Source: Desulfobacula sp.
GTDB lineage: Bacteria; Desulfobacterota; Desulfobacteria; Desulfobacterales; Desulfobacteraceae
NCBI GenBank assembly: GCA_027858355.1
Contig: JAQICW010000042.1
Span: forward strand, 1 to 11,874
Direction: 5' to 3'
Length of the DNA: 11,874 nt
The notes beneath the pieces are model-generated. The model saw only the letters and a program-made list of their open reading frames with translations, searched no databases and was not told where the DNA came from. Both the position numbers and the translations under genes were made by a program. The stretch's first letter is position 1. Every line of letters starts with the position of its first letter. Shown piece after piece: positions 5,913 through 11,874 of this stretch.

Positions 5913-8396
5913 CTATTTTGAGGCCAGATATTTTTTAAGGGCCAGAATCATTCTGATTTCACCATATGAATAGTTATTTCCCAGGATATTTTTTACTTTG
6001 GTGAGAGAATTATTGTGATCAATAGCCAGTTCCTTTTCAATGGCCTCTTGTTTTTCAGAAGAAAGCAGCTTGTTGATATCTAATTTGCCTTTTTCCACAA
6101 AAAAACTCAGATACGTTTCAATGGTAGAAATTGCCAGGCTTCTTTCTTTTGCAATCTGACCAATGGTTAATCCCTTATTGAAATAATCAAAACTTGCCTG
6201 TTTTGTGTCGGAAGGTGACGTCTCTTTTTTTACGGGGGTACTTTCTTTTGAAAGTTTTTTAGGCTCTGGGAGTACGACCTTGTTTATCCCGTGTTCTTTT
6301 CGATAGGCTAAAACCAGTTCCACCAGTTCTTCACCATAGTTTTTAATGGTTTTTTTGCCCACGCCACTTATTTTCTTTAAAGCAGCCGTATTTTCCGGCA
6401 GGCAAACAACAATCTGAATCAATACCCGTTGGTGTAAAACCTGAAAAAGGGCAAGTCCTTTATCTTTGGCCTTTTTGGATCGCCAGTCCTTGAGAGTCTG
6501 GAATAACTCTGGATGCTCAACATCTGATTCACCATAATCCTGAACCTGGCTCTTTTTTCTTTTTTCAGGGAGAAAGTCAACCTGGGCATTTGCAATGGCA
6601 CGCAAATAACCTGAAGGGGAAAATCCTTTTTCCCAGCTTTGTATGCCAGCCAACTTTACTGCAACTTCTTTTTTAAAATTATCCAGCGCATTGTTAATCT
6701 TTTTACGAAGTTCAGTATTGTCTGTTTCTATATGTAATTTTTGAATAGAGTTTCCAAAAATCACGGCAAATTTTTCCTGAAACCATACAGATGCTTTGCT
6801 GATTCGTTCCAAAATAACCGGATCAGACTCGGGCAGGTTATTATCTGCAAAAATTGTGTTTAATTGCCGCTTAAAATTTTCACTGACAACAAAGATATCT
6901 TTTGTGACTGTTTTTTCCAGCTGAGAAATATCTGCAATGCCTGAAACCTGAACTACTCTGGCGTTACCCATCAAAAGCCGGGTAAGATAACCCAGGCAAT
7001 TGTGCAATGGTTGAAAATCAAAACAATCAAGCAGCAGCTGCTGCTGATATTTTATTCTATCAGCATTAAGCCGGTTTTCAGACGGTGGGTTTTGATTGGT
7101 GGCTTTGTCAAAATCATTTATTGCCTGGTCTGTTTTTATTCCATTAGATGAGAGGGGAGAGCTGAGTACGATACCATCTAAGGTTTTACAGCGGCTCAGG
7201 GCCACGTAAACCTGACCATGGGCAAAGGCTGCCCTGGCATCGATAATTGCCCTATCAAATGTCAGTCCCTGGCTCTTGTGGATGGTGATGGCCCAGGCAA
7301 GTTTTAAAGGGTATTGCTCAAATCTACCGATGATGTTTTCTTCAATTTCCTTGTTTTCCTTGTTCAAGGTATATTTGATATTTTCCCAAATTACCGGTTC
7401 CACCACGATTTCCTTGGGATCTCCCGGGCAGATAACATAGATATACTTATCTGAAATTTTGATTACCCTGCCGATTTTACCATTGTAATAGAGTTTTTCA
7501 GAACTTTGGTCATTGCGCACAAACATCACCTGTGACCCCTCTTTAAGCTTTAGAAATGCCTGGGTGGGAAATATATGCTCTGGGAAATCTCCGGAAATTT
7601 GAGCTTTAAAATGGTGCTCTTTTTTGCTTAAAGAAGCAAGCTTGGACTGATTCATGGAATCTGCGTTGCGATTGTGGGTGGTCAGGGTGATATAGCCCTG
7701 GTCTTTGCCTGGTGTAAAATCTTGAATATAACGCTGATTAAGATTCTTCAGGGTGGGTTCATCAAGCCTGTTGTCACGCACCCGGTTAAGCAGCTTGATA
7801 AAACCCGCATCTGACTGACGATAAATATGTTGCAACTCAATTGTAACCAGTTCACTAAGATCAAGCGCATTACTGCTGAAAAAATAAACGGATTCATAAT
7901 ACTGCTGTATAAGTTGCCAGTCATCGCGCTTTGCCACAGGAGAGAGCTGATGCAGGTCTCCGATCATGAGCAGCTGTACTCCGCCAAAGGGCTGATTATT
8001 ACGGCGAAGGCGGCGCAAAGCTGCATCCACGGCATCGAGTAAATCAGCTCTTACCATACTTATTTCATCAATTACCAGCAGGTCAAGGCTTTGTATAATC
8101 TGCTTTTTTTCTTTACTGAACCTGAACTGGCGATGCTTATTGCTCTCATAGGTCTCGCTTCCCGGCACAAATGGGCCAAAGGGCAGCTGAAAAAAAGAGT
8201 GAAGGGTGACTCCCCCGGCATTGATTGCTGCAACACCCGTTGGCGCTGTGATAATCATCCGCTTTGCCATGTTCTTTTGCAGACTATGGAGAAAGGTTGT
8301 TTTGCCTGTGCCGGCCTTGCCAGTCAGGAAAATATTGCAGCCAGTGGTCTGGACAAAGTCCTTGGCAAGTTGCAGTTCATGGTTTGTAAAAGACAT
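5913..8396 (-). CDS. Pif1/RecD-like DNA helicase with HRDC and C-terminal HTH domains
   Basis: The 827-residue protein is an SF1 helicase of the Pif1/RecD2 type, which unwinds DNA 5' to 3' and helps with G-quadruplexes, replication barriers and recombination. Walker A is GKAGTGKTT (26-34). Walker B is LLVIDE (106-111). A GDLHQLSP motif follows (146-153). The C-terminal motor motifs are TIHKSQGLTF (371-380) and VYVALSRCK (396-404). Residues about 632-704 look like an HRDC domain, including a KKISGVGKKTIKNYGEE helix-hairpin-helix-like stretch. After a charged linker (705-732), residues about 733-825 resemble a helix-turn-helix (HTH_40-like: LTIGQIAKERSLAISTIETY). AGAGGA precedes the ATG. The gene stands alone, divergent from the PatB-like gene and convergent with the toxin gene, and ends in TAG. 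Confidence 0.9.
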   Translation of the reverse strand: MSFTNHELQLAKDFVQTTGCNIFLTGKAGTGKTTFLHSLQKNMAKRMIITAPTGVAAINAGGVTLHSFFQLPFGPFVPGSETYESNKHRQFRFSKEKKQIIQSLDLLVIDEISMVRADLLDAVDAALRRLRRNNQPFGGVQLLMIGDLHQLSPVAKRDDWQLIQQYYESVYFFSSNALDLSELVTIELQHIYRQSDAGFIKLLNRVRDNRLDEPTLKNLNQRYIQDFTPGKDQGYITLTTHNRNADSMNQSKLASLSKKEHHFKAQISGDFPEHIFPTQAFLKLKEGSQVMFVRNDQSSEKLYYNGKIGRVIKISDKYIYVICPGDPKEIVVEPVIWENIKYTLNKENKEIEENIIGRFEQYPLKLAWAITIHKSQGLTFDRAIIDARAAFAHGQVYVALSRCKTLDGIVLSSPLSSNGIKTDQAINDFDKATNQNPPSENRLNADRIKYQQQLLLDCFDFQPLHNCLGYLTRLLMGNARVVQVSGIADISQLEKTVTKDIFVVSENFKRQLNTIFADNNLPESDPVILERISKASVWFQEKFAVIFGNSIQKLHIETDNTELRKKINNALDNFKKEVAVKLAGIQSWEKGFSPSGYLRAIANAQVDFLPEKRKKSQVQDYGESDVEHPELFQTLKDWRSKKAKDKGLALFQVLHQRVLIQIVVCLPENTAALKKISGVGKKTIKNYGEELVELVLAYRKEHGINKVVLPEPKKLSKESTPVKKETSPSDTKQASFDYFNKGLTIGQIAKERSLAISTIETYLSFFVEKGKLDINKLLSSEKQEAIEKELAIDHNNSLTKVKNILGNNYSYGEIRMILALKKYLASK

Positions 8397-8444
8397 GTTT
8401 TTCCTCTGACCATACAGGTCCTCTGGTGTGCGCCGATAAAAATT

Positions 8445-8473
8445 AGAGTAAATAGAAACTTACTTTTTGTCAA
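8445..8473 (-). promoter_or_regulatory. Predicted promoter of the helicase gene
   Basis: On the minus strand TTGACA (8468-8473) is a perfect -35 box. After 17 bases TACTCT (8445-8450) is a poor -10 box. A better TCTAAT lies two bases further on, with a 19-base spacer. The helicase ATG is about 50 bases downstream. Confidence 0.4.
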
Positions 8474-8480
8474 GCGACTG

Positions 8481-8508
8481 TTTTTTTGCACAACCTTTTT
8501 TTGCACAA
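8481..8508. repeat. 13-bp direct repeat in the divergent promoter region
   Basis: TTTTTTTGCACAA occurs at 8481-8493 and again, identical, at 8496-8508, separated by CC. The 15-base period is not a whole number of helical turns. It lies between the predicted promoters of the helicase and the PatB-like gene, upstream of both. The core TTGCACAA is a near-palindrome, so a dimeric regulator could bind. Slippage duplication is the simple alternative. Confidence 0.6.
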
Positions 8509-8535
8509 TCTGTGGAATTGTAAAAATTTTTGCAT

Positions 8536-8564
8536 TTGACATGCCCCATTTATTGGGTTATGCA
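8536..8564 (+). promoter_or_regulatory. Predicted promoter of the PatB-like gene
   Basis: A perfect -35 box TTGACA (8536-8541) is followed after 17 bases by TATGCA (8559-8564), which matches only 3 of 6 positions. The gene's ATG is 53 bases beyond. The weak -10 box suggests an activator or a low-level promoter. Confidence 0.35.
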
Positions 8565-8616
8565 ATTAATCCAAAAATGAAAGTTAACTTCAATTTAGAT
8601 AACTGGGAATAAATCA

Positions 8617-9843
8617 ATGTCTAAAGACTGGGATTTTGATGAAATTGTTGATCGAGAAGGCACTGCTTCCATGAAATGGGAACCAGGTGTTTTATCGGCA
8701 ATATTTGGAAAGGGAAAAGAGAATCTTCTCCCTTTATGGGTGGCAGATATGGATTTTAAATGCCCAACCGTGGTTAGAAAAGCCATGGAAAAACGTTTGG
8801 AGCATCAGATCTATGGATATAGCCTAATTGACCCGTCATATTTTCCGGCACTGATTTCCTGGTACCAACGAAGGCACCAGTGGGAAATTGATGAAAAATG
8901 GATTATAACAACTCCGGGAATCGTTCCTGCCATAAATTATATTGTTCAAAGATTTTCCAAACCAGGAGATAAGGTCCTCATACAAACCCCTGTGTATTAT
9001 CCCTTTGCCAGAGCTATCCAAAACAATGGCCGCAGGATTTTAGACAATCCTTTGCAAATTGTTGGGGATCATTATCAGATGGATTTTGCAGATTTAGAAA
9101 AAAAGGCTAGAGATCCAAGGGTTAAAATGGCAATTCTATGCAGTCCGCATAACCCGGTTGGGCGAGTCTGGACCAGGGAAGAACTTGAAGAGTTTGGAAA
9201 TATCTGCATTAAAAATAACATTCTCATTATTTCAGATGAAATCCATTGTGATTTAATTATGCCTGGATTTAAACATACCTGTTTCCCAACTATTTCAGAA
9301 GCATTTGCCCAAAATTCCATAACCGGGCTTGCCGCCAGTAAGACATTTAATTTAGCAGGTTTGCACCAGTCAAGCATTATTATACCCAATGCGGGTTTAA
9401 GGCAGGAGCTTTCAAGCCAGATTGAAAATCTTGGATTTACGAATTCAATTGGCGGAACGCTTGTTGGCGCCATTAGTGCGGCTGCAGCCTATAATGGGGC
9501 TGAACCATGGTTAGAGGATCTTATTCTCTATCTGCATGACAATTTCATGTATTTAAAAACTTATATTGAAACCCAGTTGCCCGGTGCAAAGGTCTATGAC
9601 CTTCAGGGAACTTATCTGGTCTGGGTTGATTTCCGAAACCTTGGACTGGACTGCAATAAAATGATCCGGATAGGGGAAGAAGATGCCAATGTTGCATTGG
9701 ATCATGGAAATTGGTTCGGTGAAAACGGGGCTGGATTTGAAAGGTTTAACATTGCCTGTCCCAGGTCCATACTTATCAAAGCCGCTGAATCTGTAGTTTC
9801 AGCCATAAGAAAGAACATAGGAAACCATGATGGTCATAATTAG
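8617..9843 (+). CDS. patB: PLP-dependent aminotransferase, MalY/PatB-type cystathionine beta-lyase
   Basis: The 408-residue protein is a fold-type I PLP enzyme closest in pattern to the MalY/PatB group. These cleave C-S bonds of cystathionine or cysteine conjugates to give homocysteine or a thiol, pyruvate and ammonia. The N-terminus DWDFDEIVDREGTASMKW and the LPLWVADMDF stretch (38-47) are typical of that group. PLP contacts are SPHNPVGR (176-183, Asn179), SDEIH (206-210, Asp207) and the Schiff-base lysine Lys242 in AASKTFNLAGL. The C-terminal Arg383 in FNIACPRS binds the substrate carboxylate. The ribosome binding site is weak (GGGA about ten bases upstream), and the DWDFDE start fits the family. 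It is a single gene. Its TAG is followed one codon later by TGA. Methionine biosynthesis is the likely role; the substrate is inferred. Confidence 0.9.
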   Translation: MSKDWDFDEIVDREGTASMKWEPGVLSAIFGKGKENLLPLWVADMDFKCPTVVRKAMEKRLEHQIYGYSLIDPSYFPALISWYQRRHQWEIDEKWIITTPGIVPAINYIVQRFSKPGDKVLIQTPVYYPFARAIQNNGRRILDNPLQIVGDHYQMDFADLEKKARDPRVKMAILCSPHNPVGRVWTREELEEFGNICIKNNILIISDEIHCDLIMPGFKHTCFPTISEAFAQNSITGLAASKTFNLAGLHQSSIIIPNAGLRQELSSQIENLGFTNSIGGTLVGAISAAAAYNGAEPWLEDLILYLHDNFMYLKTYIETQLPGAKVYDLQGTYLVWVDFRNLGLDCNKMIRIGEEDANVALDHGNWFGENGAGFERFNIACPRSILIKAAESVVSAIRKNIGNHDGHN

Positions 9844-9921
9844 AAGTGACCGATATATCCTATAAAATAATTAAAGAAATGAAAGAAAATAATGGGAGAA
9901 TTTCCAATGCCTGACATTTTC

Positions 9922-10917
9922 TTATTTATTTTTTGACTTCAAACTTTCCAGGGCTTCTGTTGCAGCATCAATAAGGTCCTGGCGTACAAGTCTGGGAAGC
10001 TTTTTTTTGATCCATTCTTCTGTTTTACGATCGCCTGCTTCGCCCAGTGCATAGAGGATATCTCCCTGTATGGGGATCTCTTTTCCATCAAACAGATCAA
10101 TCAGGGAGGGGCAAAGCAAGGCTGCAAGATCTGGTTCGGTTTCAACAAGTTCTTCTACAATAACCATGGCTCCAAGTCTTACTGACCATGTTTCATTGAG
10201 CAAAAGTTTGATAAAACCATCAAAGATTTTTTTCTTTTTGATCATTTGTTGAGCTATCCAGGAGGCATCTCCCTGTTCAAGGATTGTCTTTAATGTTTCG
10301 GCGCTCAATTGTGATGGGTCACGGCTGGTCATCATTTTTACAATTTCCTGGGCTGGAACACTTCCGGTCCACCTGAAGTCATCATCAAGTATCAGGCAGG
10401 GTGCTGACATGACAATATCTTTTTGCGCAGTTTCGGGAAACAGACTGCCGTCAATGATGTGAAGGTTTATGTTGCTGCAATTAAGTGCCAGGGGTATGAC
10501 CGTTCTGACCACATTGGGGCAATGGGGGCACTCCAGGGCAATATAGAGTTTTAACCGGACGGGGATGTCTATCTTATCAAGGGTTTGCCTAATGGGTTTG
10601 GAAAGCGGGGGTATAGAAAGCATGTTGTGTTTGCCATTTATTTGTGACAAGGCTTCAAGAAAGGGTTTAAGTTCTTTTCCAAGGGGAAGCGCGGAATAAG
10701 TGATATTTTCTTTTAAAAGAAATCCAGGTAGATTTTTTTCGCCTTTTTTTGATTCAATCACGAGATGTGATGTCATGTTTACCAGCTGATCAAGAAAATT
10801 TACAAATTGATTGTTTTCCGCATGATCGGTGGTGATCAATTTTATTTTGATCTGTTTTTCAATGGTTTGATCCCAATTCTGGATCAAGGCTTTTGACTGC
10901 GGGTCAAATATGGGCAT
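9922..10917 (-). CDS. Thioredoxin-fold disulfide protein (CPHC) with C-terminal HEAT-like repeats
   Basis: The 331-residue protein appears to contain two thioredoxin-like domains and a helical tail. Residues about 1-112 have a thioredoxin-like pattern without a CxxC. Residues about 118-198 form a glutaredoxin-like domain with CPHC (130-133) after a hydrophobic strand, and the cis-proline loop at SAPC (171-174). This tandem arrangement recalls the N-terminal domain of AhpF and archaeal protein disulfide oxidoreductases. Residues about 203-328 are helical, with SVRLGAMVIVEELVETEPDL and LYALGEAGDRKTEEW resembling HEAT repeats used for protein contacts. There is no signal peptide, so it should act in the cytoplasm in thiol-disulfide exchange, with a partner docked on the repeats. 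AGAG precedes the ATG. Its partner is not obvious from the neighbours. The domain calls are by eye. Confidence 0.75.
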   Translation of the reverse strand: MPIFDPQSKALIQNWDQTIEKQIKIKLITTDHAENNQFVNFLDQLVNMTSHLVIESKKGEKNLPGFLLKENITYSALPLGKELKPFLEALSQINGKHNMLSIPPLSKPIRQTLDKIDIPVRLKLYIALECPHCPNVVRTVIPLALNCSNINLHIIDGSLFPETAQKDIVMSAPCLILDDDFRWTGSVPAQEIVKMMTSRDPSQLSAETLKTILEQGDASWIAQQMIKKKKIFDGFIKLLLNETWSVRLGAMVIVEELVETEPDLAALLCPSLIDLFDGKEIPIQGDILYALGEAGDRKTEEWIKKKLPRLVRQDLIDAATEALESLKSKNK

Positions 10918-10944
10918 AATGTATTCTCTTTAATTGATAAATGT

Positions 10945-11018
10945 TTTTATCCTTAAGAATGTTCATTGCAATCCCTTTTATCCTTAAGAATGTTCATTGC
11001 AATCCCTTTTATTCTTAT
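10945..11018. repeat. 31-bp tandem repeat, two perfect copies plus a partial third
   Basis: A 31-base unit beginning TTTTATCCTTAAGAATG is present at 10945-10975 and again, identical, at 10976-11006. A partial third copy (TTTATTCTTATTG) follows to about 11018. Each unit contains the palindromes CTTAAG and ATTGCAAT. On the minus strand, each unit together with the next TTTTA carries TTGCAA and, after 16 bases, TAAAA, which is a promoter-like pair. The array sits between the divergent thioredoxin/HEAT gene and the EndoQ-like gene, so it may hold promoter or operator sites for the former. There are no spacers, so it is not a CRISPR array. Confidence 0.9.
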
Positions 11019-11128
11019 TGTCGGGGTTGATTATTATCCTTTATCAGAATCCTGCTTTTAAATTAAGCACAAATCATGTAAATTATTGAACTGGTAAGAA
11101 AATATAAAATTTGAATTGGAAAAACACA

Positions 11129-11874
11129 ATGGAATTTATTGCTGACCTTCATATCCATTCCAGGTATTCACGGGCTACAGCCAGGAATCTTGATTTTGAA
11201 AATCTTTATTATACAGCGCAAATTAAAGGGGTAACGCTTATTGGGACTGGGGATTTTACCTATCCTGCCTGGATCAGTGAAATTGAATCCAAGCTTGAAG
11301 AAACAGAGCCTGGATTGTTTTCCCTGAAAAAAGAGATTGCCAGGGATATCGATAAAACCATTCCGGAAAATTGCAGAAATCCTGTCCGGTTTATCCTGCA
11401 AAGCGAAATCAGCAATATTTACAAAAAAGACGGGAGAGTGAGAAAAAATCATAATCTGGTATATTTTCCTGATATTGCCAGTGTTAAAAAGTTTAATGCA
11501 AAACTGGATGCCATTGGAAATATTAAATCTGATGGTCGCCCCATACTTGGGCTGGATGCGGCAGATCTGCTCAAGATTATGCTGGATGTCAATGATAACG
11601 GTTTTTTTGTGCCGGCCCATATCTGGACACCATGGTTTTCAATGTTTGGCTCAAAATCAGGATTTGATTCCATTGAAGAATGTTTTGGTCCATTAAAGTC
11701 CCATATTTTTGCCATTGAAACTGGATTGTCTTCCGATCCCCCCATGAACTGGCGCATTGAAGATCTGGATAATGTCCGGCTGCTGTCTAATTCCGATGCC
11801 CATTCACCCGGGTACCTGGGGCGCAATGCCTCTGTCTTTAATACTGACTTAAGTTTTTTCCATATCCGCCAGGC
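11129..11874 (+). CDS. EndoQ-type PHP-domain DNA endonuclease, N-terminal part (truncated by window end)
   Basis: The frame runs from ATG 11129 to the window end, 248 codons without a stop. The N-terminal PHP motif ADLHIHSRYS (5-14) supplies His8 and His10. GTGD follows (39-42), then SEIS (92-95, Glu93), NHNLVYFP (107-114), PAHIWTPWFSMFGSKSGFDS (162-181), ETGLSSDPP (197-205) and SNSDAHSPGYLGR (220-232, Asp223 and His225). This order is characteristic of endonuclease Q and the TIGR00375 family. EndoQ cuts 5' of deaminated bases and abasic sites, a DNA repair role. In some bacteria this module is fused to a UvrD-type helicase; the missing C-terminus leaves that open. The ribosome binding site is weak (GGA eight bases upstream). 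MEFIADLHIH is the expected start of the family. Confidence 0.85.
   Translation, partial: MEFIADLHIHSRYSRATARNLDFENLYYTAQIKGVTLIGTGDFTYPAWISEIESKLEETEPGLFSLKKEIARDIDKTIPENCRNPVRFILQSEISNIYKKDGRVRKNHNLVYFPDIASVKKFNAKLDAIGNIKSDGRPILGLDAADLLKIMLDVNDNGFFVPAHIWTPWFSMFGSKSGFDSIEECFGPLKSHIFAIETGLSSDPPMNWRIEDLDNVRLLSNSDAHSPGYLGRNASVFNTDLSFFHIRQ

Noticed and set aside
8091..8612. 173-codon plus-strand frame opposite the helicase start and the intergenic region
   Set aside because: It is antisense to strong helicase motifs (Walker A), has no ribosome binding site and shows no recognisable protein pattern.
9909..9935. Mini-ORF after a GGGAG near the end of the PatB-like gene
   Set aside because: It has only eight codons and overlaps the end of the convergent gene. 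There is no support beyond a purine-rich stretch.
10945..11018. CRISPR array
   Set aside because: The 31-bp units abut directly with no spacers, only two full copies exist, and no cas gene is nearby.

Overview
The window is about 12 kb of AT-rich bacterial chromosome. It carries ten readable genes plus one partial gene at each edge. The gene set (NADP-type glutamate dehydrogenase, double hot-dog MaoC protein, Pif1-like helicase with HRDC, EndoQ-type PHP protein) and the base composition suggest an anaerobic Gram-negative, perhaps a Desulfobacteraceae-like sulfate reducer. That assignment is inferred from memory of such genomes and was not tested. No rRNA, tRNA, CRISPR array, transposase or phage gene is visible.

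Layout: (1) 1-995, minus strand: a MaoC-like double hot-dog protein, followed closely by the first codons of a probable membrane protein cut by the window edge. (2) 1083-2650, plus strand: gdhA with a promoter, a possible 22-codon leader ORF and a rho-independent-type terminator. (3) 2649-5042, minus strand: a tightly packed operon of a cupin, a HIT/GalT-like protein of unknown function and a small unknown protein. The last two genes each stop at a single in-frame nonsense codon (TAA at 3232-3234, TAG at 2793-2795), and protein-like sequence continues beyond each in the same frame. (4) 5234-5908, plus strand: a MazEF-type toxin-antitoxin pair (ribbon-helix-helix antitoxin, MazF/PemK toxin) with its own promoter region. 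(5) 5913-8396, minus strand: an 827-residue Pif1/RecD-like helicase with HRDC and C-terminal HTH domains, convergent with the toxin gene. (6) 8617-9843, plus strand: a PLP-dependent MalY/PatB-type C-S lyase, divergent from the helicase across a region with a 13-bp direct repeat. (7) 9922-10917, minus strand: a thioredoxin-fold protein with a CPHC motif fused to HEAT-like repeats. (8) 10945-11018: two perfect 31-bp tandem repeats and part of a third. (9) 11129-end, plus strand: the N-terminal part of an EndoQ-type PHP nuclease.

Most genes are independent housekeeping or accessory units. The clear functional groupings are the MazEF module and the cupin/HIT-like operon. That operon, with its two interrupted frames and uncharacterised products, is the most interesting part of the window.
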